This document shows positions 33,076 through 44,451 of a stretch of 64,000 nucleotides of DNA, piece by piece. Origin of the DNA: Megaleporinus macrocephalus (Eukaryota > Chordata > Actinopteri > Characiformes > Anostomidae); NCBI GenBank assembly GCA_021613375.1, contig CM038726.1, forward strand, positions 9,804,253-9,868,252, given 5' to 3'. Within the stretch, counting starts at the first letter, position 1. Each line of letters opens with the position of its first letter. The notes under the pieces are model-generated. The model had not been told where the DNA came from. It was given only the letters and a program-made list of their open reading frames with translations, and made no database searches. A program made the translations under genes and the position numbers.

Positions 33076-33928
33076 GTAAGAGCAGTTAGCATCATGCTAA
33101 TCCTCATAAACACCACTGTAAACATTACTATTTGACTATTATAAGACTATTACTAAAAACACACAAAATTATTCCATAATGATCTCTCTGTCTCTGTTTT
33201 CTCTCTCCATTTGCTGTTTCTGTTTTCTTCTAATGTTTCTCTCTTTGACTTCTCTCTCTCTCTCTTTCTCTGGGTGTGTGTGCCTGGGTGCATGTGCAGA
33301 GCAAGGTGAGTGTGCATGGTAGTGGTGGTTGGCGTCTTGCCAAACATTTTTCTGTTTGTGTGTTTCAAACTGGTTTTGAATTGTGACTGAGTGACAGTAT
33401 GTGGGTGTGTGGGTGTTTGTGGTGTAGTTGTGAGTGGACAGTTTGGAATTTTAATTATACTAGATCTGTACAGGCTTTGACTTGCCAACTTACAGTAAGT
33501 CCTTTAAATCTGGGCGGTGAGCAAATCCAGACAAATCACAAGAGGTTTCCAATAAAAACATGCTTTGTTGACATTATCATAAAAAAAATAACAATGTGGC
33601 TCCCTTCTCACCCAAGAGAGTTTACTTCTATAATCCTGCAGTAAAAAGTCTAAAATAGGCAATCTAAAACTACAGGAGCTGGACTTTACTGACCGAGAGA
33701 CTTACAAACACCAAAAAGTTCAGATCTAGTATTAGTCAAGCAAGTATGGAAGTAAAATACACAAACAGACCCAATCAAAAAAAAAATTGCACAAATATTT
33801 AGACCTAAACAGTAAGAATAAAATTGGAGGCTTGAAAAATGTTTACTGCAGTTAACTTTAAGCAGCTACTTTAGCAACAACCTATAAAGCTCAATTTAAC
33901 AAACTATGACACACAAAAAGGCTGTGGC

Positions 33929-34012
33929 TAGCATGTCCAACAAAGCTGGAACGAGAGGAACAGAGAGCAGTACTTCGGCCAACGCAGCAAGCGCATTACT
34001 AGGGTACTTCTT
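33929..34012. repeat. 84-base direct repeat, left copy
   Basis: TAGCATGTCCAACAAAGCTGG through AGGGTACTTCTT is repeated at 34779-34862 with two mismatches. Together the copies bracket a second copy of the 31180-32177 block. The translated text, MSNKAGTRGTESSTSAN, may belong to a LINE ORF1. Confidence 0.85.
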
Positions 34013-34032
34013 TTTAGGGTGTTTCATTTTAC

Positions 34033-34759
34033 CCGTGTCGTGTTTAGTGATGAGTTTAATCCAGTTTTGCTCGTTTAAAGAACATTTAATGTTTTGTTTA
34101 ATGTTTAATACTGTATTTTATATTTTGCTGAATTTTACGTTTGTTTACCTCATTGATGTGAACAGCGTCTATCTAGCTAACAGCTGTGACCGTAAGAGAA
34201 TAACTGTCGTCTAACAGTTATTCTCAGAAAACATCATAAAGGTGGAACACATAGTGAAATGTGTATATGTTGAGGACCTTGTAGGTTAGGTTGACAAATA
34301 AATGTAGCTATAGATGTCATGATCTGCCATATTTTCAAACGCCACTTTCCGTAAATATAATAAATATAATTATTATAAGCATATTTAAACAGGTTTTATG
34401 TGGTTTTGGTATATTCAGAGAATTTTTTTTGTTTTGTTTTGTTTTTTACTCAAATATGTCAAATTATACAGAAATGTGTTCTCTTGCAGTAATGAGTAAT
34501 ACAGCAAATCTGCTCAAAACCTTGTTATTTCATACATTCCCCTGATCAAGTTATGTGGTTATTGTATAGCTGTATCATGATTGTGGCACATAAAAATGTA
34601 TGATCATATTTCAGTGCTGGGCACCTGCAGGTGTGTTTTTATTTTAGGACTTCTGCATTAATTAATACTTTAATCTATTTTTTAGATTCTTTTAAATAGT
34701 TTAAACGTGTTAAAAATGTGTGCACATATGGACCGTTGAATTGTTATCTTTCAGTCTTT
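34033..34759. repeat. Direct-repeat block, copy 2
   Basis: About 727 bases match 31180-32177, with an internal deletion of about 235 bases. The block is flanked by the 84-base direct repeats, and its right junction carries three TTAGCATGTC units. Confidence 0.85.
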
Positions 34760-34778
34760 AGCATGTCTTAGCATGTCT

Positions 34779-34862
34779 TAGCATGTCCAACAAAGCTGGA
34801 ACGAGAGGAACAGAGAGCAGTACTTCGGCCAACACAGCGAGCGCATTACTAGGGTACTTCTT
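34779..34862. repeat. 84-base direct repeat, right copy
   Basis: This is the right partner of 33929-34012. The last TTAGCATGTC unit merges into it. Confidence 0.85.
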
Positions 34863-35469
34863 CCCAAGCTTCTTTACACTCTAACGCTAAGCAGTATCCA
34901 CCCACAATTAAATAATACTTCAACACCAACTGTCAGTGCGAATATTCCAAGGTCTAACGACAACAGCTTCCCCACTCATCTCTCAACTGCACCAGCCTCA
35001 TCAGATGCCCTTGGTTCCTCTCTCTCATATACCGCTCCCTGCTTGTCACCAGTTGGTTTATCACTCCGTTGTTTCTGCTTACCCTTAATGTTGACATGGC
35101 TGCGGTGACAAGCTTTCTTTGACTGAGCCTGCTATGGCAGAACCAGGTGGTGGAAAACTAGATCCTCGTGGGGTAGGACAGAGAGGTACTGAGGTTTACT
35201 GAGGTGAATTTGTCAGGAACAGCAGTGCAAACAGCAGAGCCAAGGTTGTCATGGAGGATGAGTGTTTTTAAAATTCCTTATAAAAGGAGGAAGCGGGTTC
35301 AGGAGAAGGAACACAAGCAGGCGAAGATGGAGGTCCGGACAGCGGTGGATTGGGAAAATACTGACAAAGCTAAAGAAAACTAGACATCTAGATGACCTGT
35401 AGACTGTTTAGCCTTTTTAGGCTTGAATTTTCCTTTATTTTTAGTGGCTTATAACCTATTTTACTTGAC

Positions 35470-36160
35470 TGTGACTGTGAAGGCTGCCTTCTCGAGTGTA
35501 GAGGGGAATCCAGCCTGACCCTCAACACGGTCTCAGGTAAACTGCTGTACAGAGTCTGTGTGAAAGTGCTAAATAAGAACAGACTGGACAGTAGAGTAGA
35601 CACACCATGGTGTCATATACTGTGTGAGACTGTGTAAGGATGTTAAGCCAGCCTGGAGATCTTTGTACAAACAACCGTTGACTAAAACAAGATTTAACAC
35701 AGTGTTGTGTCTGTTAACTCTTTTATCTGTATTTTAAACCCTGAGCTTTAACCCGACTGTCCCTTCTGCTCCCAGAGAGAAACAGTGTTTCATGCTTTTA
35801 GGCTGCGTCCCCTGTTTGATGTTTTATGGAATGTCTTTATGTCTTTTAATGTGTCTTTTACTGTTCAGACTTTTATCCTTGTTTTTAAATCAATTTTATT
35901 CTGGGTCAGGCTAAAAAACAAGGTGGTGCATGATTGTGAGTGTGAGTAGTTACTGGAATTTTTTTCTAGACTGATAAAATCAAGGATTTTAATAGATTTG
36001 AAATACTGTCAGAGTATGAGAAACCTGGAGTATTTTAAAGAGGTGTGGTGCTGTAGAGAAGCTGTGTGTTCAATAGACTATGGGGAGTTATTCTGTTTTG
36101 TTAATACACACTACTGACCTGCAGATACTCAGTGTTGCTCTTATTTGTGATACGGCTGCT
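35470..36160 (+). mobile_element. L1/Tx1-type LINE ORF2 C-terminal fragment
   Basis: Frames read LLYRVCVKVLNKNRLDSRVD, then CPFCSQRETVFHAFRLRPLF, a C-terminal Cys/His segment of L1/Tx1-type ORF2 proteins, then EVWCCREAVCSIDYGELF. Stops and frame changes are present. Confidence 0.65.
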
Positions 36161-36429
36161 CTGTTTTTTAATTTATTCATTATTTTGTTTTATTTACTGA
36201 CATAATTTAGTTTGTGATTGATTAGCGTTTTTATGGATAAAATGGTTAAAATAAAGTGTTCTCTCTCTCTCTTTCTCTGTGTCTCTCTCTGTCTTTCTGT
36301 TTACACATGCGTGGCAGAGGAGTGAGTGTGGTGTGTAGAGCGCATGTGGTGTGTAGCAGCATTTAATGCTTTTTCCGTGTAGCATCTCGGATTAGTTTTA
36401 TTTTGATTTGTGGTGTGATCAAGTGTAGT

Positions 36430-37195
36430 CTGCACGTGGCGTGTTCGGGAGCATGGCGGCTCAGAGCACGCATGTGTGTGAGAGTTTGTCTTGCGTGCAC
36501 AGTGTGCAGGTGGTGTGTACAGTGAGTGTAGAGAAGTGTTGTTTGGGGGTCAGAGAGGTGTTGGGGCATGAAAACTTTGTCTCTGCCTTCAGAATGAACA
36601 GTGCAATTGTTGTTTTCCTGAATGACATGAACAGAGCAGCTAGACTGACTAAGAATGGTATAGTTATTTGTAACAAACTGAAACTGGTTTCTCCCCTCAG
36701 CTCCTATGTTGACTAATGTCCCACCTTTTCTTACTAATGAAGCCATTGCTAGAGAGCTTAGCAGGTACAGGCACCTGGTCTCCGCCAAAAAGAAAATCCC
36801 CCTTGGCAACCCCACTGTTAAAACACCTGATTTTCTCGAGGAGAACGATCTTCACAGTATTGAAAGAAGGTGTTGAGGAGTTGAACATGGTGTTTAAATT
36901 TAACGTTAATGGGTTGGCTTACAGCATTTTTGTCTCATCAGACACCAATATGAAATGCTTTAAATGAGGACAAATGAGGCATCTTGTCTGTGCCTGTCTG
37001 GAAAATCTTTCTGGTGAGACTGTTGTTTCTAAGCGGCTGAATGAGAGCAAGCTCAAAGTCCAGTCTGCTGCCCAGGAGTCCAGTGAAGTTGACCCAACTC
37101 CAGAGAGGGTCTCCACCACATCTATCCCAGCCCCAGATAGGCCCTGCTTGGTTGAGCCAATGTTAGAGAGGCCTGACACTGTCGAACCAGATTGA
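36430..37195 (+). mobile_element. Tx1-type LINE ORF1 remnant with broken CCHC knuckle
   Basis: The plus strand carries an ORF1-like protein in three frames. First comes VREVLGHENFVSAFRMNSAI with VVFLNDMNRAARLTKNGIVI. Then LLKHLIFSRRTIFTVLKEGV, with NMVFKFNVNGLAYSIFVSSD leading into a zinc knuckle. Its second cysteine codon is TGA (CFK-stop-GQMRHLVCAC at about 36955-36990). A Pro/Glu-rich tail (PTPERVSTTSIPAPDRPC) ends at 37193. This order is known from ORF1 of fish Tx1-type LINEs. Confidence 0.72.
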
Positions 37196-37352
37196 GAGCA
37201 GCCTCTCCGGTCGATATACTTGTTTTATAAAATTCTATTAATCTTTTGGGAGTAGACTTCACCCCTGCTGTCCATATTCAGCAGGATCTGCAAGGGTCTG
37301 CACACTCAAAGACCTGGGCCTATGCTTTTTCTACAATAACTAACCTTCCAAT

Positions 37353-38343
37353 TAGAGCTGGGTGACATGGGAAAAAAATCTTATCAAGTTATTTTTTTTT
37401 CATATCAGTCTATGTCTATATATAACGATATAAATCAAATCACTTTTGCCCTTTTACTTTAAGTGAGAGGTGAAGATATTAAAATTATTTTTTATATTCT
37501 ATCAGATGTACAAATGTAGTAACATTACATTACACAACTGTATTTCAAATAAATTTTATATATATATATGCGCCTGCTGAAAGCATGGATTTATCCCAAG
37601 CTGCAGCTACAAACAATCGCTCATGTGCATCTAAAGTTGTGGGAGTGTTTCACACAGAAACACAACAGTGTGGTGCTCTGTCAGCTCTGCACAGTGGAGA
37701 TGATCACAACAGTACAACTGCTATACACGAGCACTTGAAGCTCAAACATCCCGTAGAGCTTCATCAACACAGCAGCAGGACAGCACATGTTTACCTGTTT
37801 ATCTTATCTTGGCAGATTATTTTTCAACTGACGACTACTTTCAGTAGTCGTCAGTTAAAAAGTCATTGATAACCGTTTCTTAATCGTCCAGTGTAGAACC
37901 TAAGACTGTTCTAGATACCGCAGGAGCTTTAAAACACACGTAGCTGGTTCTTAAATGGCTCTCTGCCAAAAAATATACTCCACAAACTGTCTGATTTCTT
38001 GTGTGTGAGGCATGTAGGCTACATGTCATTTGTGCCTCTAAAAGTCGAGTCAGAGCGTAGACTTTTAGTCTTTAACCATTTACAGATCACATGTGTTTCC
38101 GGTACCCTTTAATACGTGAAGTCTAGAATGGCCATGCATTTTTCTCACGCTTCTAGGCCAGCCCCGAGCTTTGGACTATGTCCGTAGAGGTGTGTTCTTC
38201 GGGAATGATGTCACTCACTTTAACATTTTCTGTCATCATTTTCTCTTATTTTGTTCTCACTGCTTGAGTGTGAACGCCTGCAGTAATCAAATTACTAGCA
38301 CGTGGGTTAAGCTGCCGCTACGACCAAATATCACCCAGCCCTA
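37353..38343. mobile_element. hAT-like non-autonomous transposon, 991 bp
   Basis: The ends TAGAGCTGGGTGACAT and ATATCACCCAGCCCTA are imperfect inverted repeats. The flanks CTTCCAAT (37345-37352) and CTTCAAAT (38344-38351) form an 8-base target duplication with one mismatch, the length expected for hAT. An internal 94-codon frame (37588-37869) includes HLKLKHPVELHQHSS, which resembles the end of a BED zinc finger, but no transposase core is present. Confidence 0.82.
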
Positions 38344-38399
38344 CTTCAAATTGTACACTTATTGAAAATTAAACCTTGTTTTACATCCCTTTATTGTTG

Positions 38400-38890
38400 A
38401 GTCTTTCTGGCAGAACTAGAAAAATGAGATCAATTTATAAGCCCAATAGCCTGGAGATGTCCAAAATATCCCAAATTAGATGTACATTATCAAAAATAGA
38501 CCTGCCCGGCACACAGTACGACTGGCGTTGTTGGATGACCTGCTCCATAATCATAGTCAGGCTGAGGCTAATGCTTTTGAGAGCAGTTTACAGTTTAAAA
38601 AAAAACAGTTGCACAGTAGTGAGGCTGGGCACCAGTTCTTCAGGTGGGTTAGGTCTCCCTTCTTTGGCAGTAGGGTCAGGACAGCCCTTCTGGAGCTCAA
38701 CGGAAGCTTCCCTCGCTTTATACTGTCCTGCAGTACCTTCAGCATGTCCGGCCCCATTTCTGCCCAAAAAACCTTGTAGAACTCCATCGGGAGCCAAAGC
38801 CAACTCCCTGGACAGCAGGACTGGGAGCAAACTGGTGGTGGTGGGGAGGAGGGAGAAGCATGTTGAAATGTCAGCATCTGAAAGCAGCAG
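38400..38890 (-). mobile_element. L1/Tx1-type LINE reverse transcriptase fragment, minus strand
   Basis: Minus-strand frames give FYKVFWAEMGPDMLKVLQDS, LPLSSRRAVLTLLPKKGDLT, HLKNWCPASLLCNCFFLNCK, LLSKALASALRLTMIMEQVI and QSYCVPGRSIFDNVHLI. This is the N-terminal half of the reverse transcriptase in the usual order, with frame changes. Confidence 0.82.
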
Positions 38891-39065
38891 AGTGCGAACG
38901 CAAGTTGAATCCTTTTAAAGACAGGTGGCCGACTGCGATTGGTCAGAGTAATGAATGAAACTAGGTGCTGCGAACTAGGTGCTGCGAGCCTATTGTTACA
39001 ACATTGTGAAGGGAGCAGGGCGCTGGAGGTTAGTTCTAGTTGTGATAAAGCATTATGTTAACTTG

Positions 39066-39246
39066 TACAAAGTTGTTTGGGCCACGGGCCTGCACATACT
39101 CTATAATTGCTTGGGCCATGGGCCCACCATACATCCTGTTCGTTCGGACCACAGGCCAACATATGCGTCCTTTTCACTTGGGCCACGGGCCAACAAATAC
39201 AGTTTGTTTGCTTGAGCGACGGGCCCACACATTTATCCTGTTCACT
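39066..39246. repeat. Minisatellite of about 40 bases, four to five copies
   Basis: Each unit contains (T/C)TTGGGCCACGGGCC followed by a variable segment ending near CATCCTGTTC or similar. The units are diverged. Confidence 0.75.
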
Positions 39247-39594
39247 TGTTTAGTTCAAGACAGTTAATGTTAACCACCACCAGTAGTTTGCAAGAATAAA
39301 TGTCATACCTTATTTGAGCTTTGACAGCACCGGTTGAGCGACAAGGATGAGATGAGCATCAGGACTTATGTAAGAAGTGACTTGATAGAAAAGATTGGTA
39401 AGCTGTATTTAGCTGCTGTAGTAGCAGCACCTTTGCGAAAGGAGTGAGAGGCTACATTTCTTATGTACAGCAGCAAGTTTGCCCTGAACTACTGTTTCAT
39501 TATAGGAAAGCCATCAGGTAAAACAAATAGAGGAGAATCAGGATGTGAATTAATTTTGAGATAATTAGACATGGAAATTTAAGGGCAAAAGGAG

Positions 39595-39939
39595 TTGTTT
39601 AGAAGCAGTCAAAAGGCAAACAAAAGGCCTCCCCAGGGCTTGCGCAGACAAGACGGTGGAGAGGCTGAAAGTAGGCAGAGCAGAAACAGCGGAGGCATCC
39701 GGGAGCAGGGGAGCAGAGCAACAGAAGCCAAAAAGGCAGCAGAGGGCAAAGTGGGAGCAACAACGGTGGTAAAGGGGCCGAGGTTGATGAAAGCCAGCGG
39801 CAAACTTGAGCCGGGGATCGATTCTCAGCAGGATCCTCAGAGGCCGAAGGAAGAAAGCTCAGAGAAGCAGGGCGCTTGGATCTTCATGTGGAGGCCGACT
39901 TCGCAGAGCACTTCTTCCCGGCCTGTGCGGGCTGAGTAA
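39595..39939 (+). other. Unrecognised charged open frame, probable LINE debris
   Basis: A Lys/Glu/Gln-rich 114-codon frame (LRRQDGGEAESRQSRNSG, then EAKKAAEGKVGATTVV). It lies between oppositely oriented LINE fragments and may be a diverged ORF1 tail. There is no domain match that I can support. Confidence 0.3.
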
Positions 39940-39984
39940 TCTGAGTAATTGGTCAAAGTAATGAATGAAAGAGTGACCTTTTCT

Positions 39985-40190
39985 TGGCAGAACGTGTGCT
40001 AAAGCTTTCAAATCAGGAAAAGGCTTTTGACCAAGTTGAACATGAATACTTTTAGAAGGTGCTAAATGCCTTTGGGTTTAACCCAGGTTTTAAAGCCATG
40101 ATCAGGATTTTGTACAGAGAAGTTGAGAGTGTACTGAAGGTTAATGGTGGTTTATGTGCCCCTTTTAAAGTGGGGTAGGCGTGCTTTACG
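39985..40190 (+). mobile_element. L1/Tx1-type LINE reverse transcriptase fragment
   Basis: The plus strand reads QEKAFDQVEHEY, an F/D-x-x-K-A-F-D catalytic motif as in L1-type transcriptases, then VLNAFGFNPGFKAMIRILYR and VNGGLCAPFKVG. It is short and diverged. Confidence 0.65.
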
Positions 40191-40449
40191 GTCTAGCCAT
40201 CGAGCCTCTTTTATGCAGACTACTCTCTTTTATGTAGATCAACTCTCTGGTTTTATTTTGCTTCATGCCAGTCCCCCCAATTACTGATTTGAATATTTTA
40301 AGCCAAATTTTAACTGGTACTTCAAATTTAATTATACATTACATTTTTTACTGATGCCTTCTTTACTTTTCTGTAAGTTCCTTCACAGCCAAGCCAAAAC
40401 TTCCTGTGGAGCTGATTGTTATGCCCAGATATGTGTATGTTTTAGTGTG

Positions 40450-41640
40450 TTCAATTTTGGTGTAAAAATATGATCCTTGGACTTTTATATTTCTTTTGTA
40501 ATGTTACTATTTTTGTTTTTGATGGTTTATTTTGAAAGCCTAATTTTCTCAGCAGTCTTCTAATGTTTCTAAACTGCATTGTAGTCCAGCAGGACGAGAT
40601 CATTTGCAAAGAGAAAGCATTTAATTCTGGTGTCACCCAGAGAGAGACCAGATATTCCTCAGACTGATTGACCTTTTTTAAGCCAGATTATTAATGTATA
40701 TATTAATGTGTATGTGGGGCTCAGGCTACAACCTTGTCTTACTTCTCGCCACTGTGAAAAGAACTTAGTTCTGAACAATTTTCTCTGCACATTTACTGTG
40801 AGAGTAGATCAATTTAATAATACATTTTTAATCATACACCCCCCCCCCCAACACCGCTTTCAGTCAGTTTATAAAATAATCCATTGTACCAAATTGAGTC
40901 AAATGCTTTTGAAAGTCTACAAAACATGCAAAAATGTTGTCTTTATTTTGATTTAAATGTTTATCATTTATGTGGTCAGTTGTTCAATTATTTGATACTA
41001 AGCTGATTTAATTTTTGGTTAGAACATAATGTACTGATAGGTAGTTTGTTATTCGAGTTTTGAGGATGCTGCAGAAGACCTTTCCTACCGATTCCAAGAT
41101 TCATCTGTGATTATTTGGGTTAAAGTTATCACCAGATTTGAATATGAGGGTTACGAGTGCCTCATTTCAGATTGCTGGAAAATGGCCTAAAATATAAAGA
41201 GGTTTTAGAACAGCCAACTTAAATTTATAGTATTGTTTTTCTTTGGCATTGTATTTAAGATTCCATATGTACCATAAGCTTTTCTGGGTTGGAGGCTTCT
41301 GAGTTTTTCCTCTGATTCTTCCTCTGTGATCGGGAAGTCCAGTGGGTTTTGATAATCCTTAAATATTGTGTTCGAGATTTTCCAGGAGAGGAGATTATTG
41401 GTCTCTCCAAATTATAGTTTATTGTTTTCAATATGTGTTTATATTCCCTAAGCACCTCACAGTGTTTTGCATGCAGTTCCAAATTATGTGGTTCCCTGTG
41501 TTTCTGATTAGATACTTCATTTCTCTTTTTTGCAATTCTTATCAAACCATTTGTCCAACTGAGTGTTTTCTTTTTTATTTTTTTTTCTTAGTGGTCAGAT
41601 TTGATATTTGGATTGCATGATCAAAGATACAGTTCAGGTT
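40450..41640 (-). mobile_element. Degenerate L1-type LINE fragment, minus strand
   Basis: Minus-strand text includes a decayed aspartate box followed by LRKLGFQNKPSKTKIVTLQK near 40520, resembling the segment after the catalytic YADD box in L1-type proteins. The rest (HNLELHAKHCEVLREYKHIL near 41480) fits a decayed ORF2 only loosely. Confidence 0.4.
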
Positions 41641-41649
41641 TTCTACAGC

Positions 41650-43010
41650 CATGTTGATAGAGGTGTTAATGGCTTGAATGCGAAGGCTCTCAAGAAAGTG
41701 GGTCCAGATCTGTTGTGGTATAGTCTACCATACTGCAGCCTAGAGCTGAACTGTGAGTGAGTTGACTGAAGGAGTCCCCTTGCAGTTGTCCATTTACAAT
41801 GTACAGACTGAGGATTCGACAGAGCTGCAGTAGGTTCTTTCCATGTGCGCTTATGGACTTGTCACAGTTACTCTCTGTGAGAGTAATAAGGAAAATGTTA
41901 ATATTTTTTTAAATAATAATATAATAATAATTTTAATAATAAAATGACTTTGTATATGTATCTGCCTCTCTTGTCTCCTCTTTACCAGCATTCGCTACAT
42001 GTTTAGATTAACTGCTTATTAAGTAAAAAAAAAAGTAAGTAAAGTAAAATGTATTTATACAGCACTTCTCATAGAAGTCACAAATTGCTTTACAAGCTCA
42101 TACCATACAATCTAAAATAAACAAAAATATCATCAGATCATAAAACACATTATATTCTTACACAGTTTTATTATTTCAATCGAGTGGTTTAGTTCTGATT
42201 TAAACCATATGAGTTTTTCTGCCTTGAGGCACTCCTTTTGACTTGGTGGAGGGAGCCACTAACTCCCTGTAGCCTGGGGGACAACCAGTGGGTGTCCTCG
42301 ACGTCATGTCTCCTGTAAAAGTAATATGTCAATATCTCTTATTTCTCTTAAAAAATCAAGGTTTCTGCCCTTTAAACCAAATAAGGACAAATTTAAACCT
42401 TGAATATTCCACAAAGAAATGCGAAATGATGCCATTCTGTGTAGCACAAAAATACATCAATAAACCGTCCAATACACAGCTCATTAACAAATACAAAATA
42501 GCACTTAGCAACAGCATAACACAAGTATTCCATGAGTAGAACAAAATACCTTGTTGGCCGCTTGTCATAAAAAGAGGTTCTTGAGTCCTTGAGAATATTC
42601 TGAAAGTCTCTTTAACAGTCTGTTTTGGCTTCTGCTGTCAATAATTAAAACTTTAAACACAATATAGCAAAGCCTCTTGAGAGACATATACCAGCCTGCA
42701 GTATATGAGAACAAAAAAAAACTTTTTTATTGTATTTTAACTGTGACAAATGAATTTACTTTACCTCAAATCACATCAGATATACATTGACCTTACATTA
42801 AACAAATTATTCATATATTTATCACATGATATTATGGAATATGTATGAATCAACTAATAATTATGCATCATGAACATAGAAAATTTATGCAACACTTACA
42901 GTTATCATTGGAATCGATTAGAAGTGCAATGTCCAATTGATCTGTATTTTTTTTCTGCTCTGTTCTGGTCACTAGGATCTAGACGTGTTTGCTAGCTAGG
43001 AGGTGCCGGG
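41650..43010. other. No gene seen; LINE 3'-tail-like sequence at about 42030-42130
   Basis: AAAATGTATTTATACAGCACTTCTC at 42046-42070 resembles the reverse complement of a fish LINE 3' end. The remainder is AT-rich with no supported frame. Confidence 0.45.
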
Positions 43011-43014
43011 TTAA

Positions 43015-43115
43015 AAGTGAAGGCTGTTGTGAACTGGTGGAGGTTGAAGGTGAAGGCTGTTATGAGCTGGTGGAGGTTGAAGGTGAAAGCTTTTGTGAAC
43101 TGGTGGATGCAGAAT
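43015..43115. repeat. 33-base minisatellite, three copies
   Basis: GTGAAGGCTGTTGTGAACTGGTGGAGGTTGAAG repeats three times with a few changes. A G-run of ten lies nearby at 43273-43283. Confidence 0.88.
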
Positions 43116-43304
43116 GATGTTTGTTGGGTGTACAGGTTAGTCTTGCTGGAGTTCTCTGCTGTTGGAGGACTTTGTTGCTGATTGAAGGACAGCAATCTTC
43201 TGTCTGTTTATCTGAAGTTCTCTCACTTGTTCTTTCAGTTCAGCCAGCTTTTTTTGTAGGTCTCCCTCTCTGGGGGGGGGGGGCGGTGGGGGGCCTTCAT
43301 TGAA

Positions 43305-44275
43305 CAACAAAGCCTACAAACCCCCCAAATTGTGGAATAATCTCCCAGTTAATGTTCGGGACTCTGGCACAGTCTCAATATTTAAGTCTAGACTGAAAAC
43401 ATACTTGTTTAGTGTAGCTTTTGGTAATTAATCTTCCCTTTTAGATAAAGGCAGGAGATATGGGGGTTCATGGACACAGAGGTTTATGGTAAACTGAGAT
43501 GTTGGTGCTGTTGTTCCACCACTTCACGCGATCACACAGGTTTGTTGACGGTGGAGTGGGGCGATCCCAGTGTCTCAGGGTACTCTCATGTCCATGTTAC
43601 CTTCTGGTTTTCTCCTTTTAGTTTAGGCTGTTATAGTTAGATCTGCCGGAGTCGCCAGCCGCACTTTAAAATTCTGAATATTCATATTCTCTACAGTCTT
43701 ACTCCCGAGCCCAACTAACTCTCTCTCTTTACTCTTCCTGAGGTAATCACTGTCCTCCTGTCTGCTGAACGCTGTTGAAGGACTGATCATCAGGGCCATC
43801 ACCCCACCATCACAAGCCAGCTCACCTGTCCATCTGTGTCTACTGCTACACCCATAGTTACATCACTGTGCCATCCAGATGTACCAGCATTGAGATAGGA
43901 TGGGACTGTTCAGCTCACGCCCACTTTACATAAAGACTGCCTCAGCAAGAGACTGCCTCAGTCACACACTGCCTCTGTCTGTGCAGCTTCTAAAGCTTTG
44001 CTATCCAGATTTCAAACAGAGGCTCTTTTCTTTGGTATTTAGTTTAAACTGTAAATACTGTTTGACCAGAGGAGGACGGGTCTCCCCTTGTGAGTCTGGT
44101 TCCTCCCAAGGTTTCTTCCTCCAGTCTGAGGGAGTTGTTCTTGCCACTGTTGCCTCTGGTTTGCTCACTGGGGGATATATGTTGTAACTGTCTGTTTTCA
44201 AAACTCTATAAAGCTGCTTTGAGACAACATCGTTGTAAAAAGCGCTACACAAATAAACTTGACTTGACTTAAAAA
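43305..44275 (+). mobile_element. L2/CR1-like LINE 3' end, plus strand (left arm of a large inverted repeat)
   Basis: It begins with a reverse transcriptase C-terminus (KLWNNLPVNVRDSGTVSIFK, SRLKTYLFSVAF) and continues through the 3' untranslated region to CAAATAAACTTGACTTGACTT, a typical LINE tail. It pairs with 44452-45420 in reverse orientation. Confidence 0.82.
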
Positions 44276-44451
44276 CTAAACTTCGTCTGTCATATGACCA
44301 GTACCACAGGTGATCAACATTAGTATTTCAGGGATTTGGTGCGCAAAGTCATGTGTGTAGTCAGGTGATCTCCCAGAGGATTCTGGGAGATCGAGTACGA
44401 ATTTACTGTGGAGCTTGGTGGATGCGTGACCAAATGCACTTTAGCTTTAAT

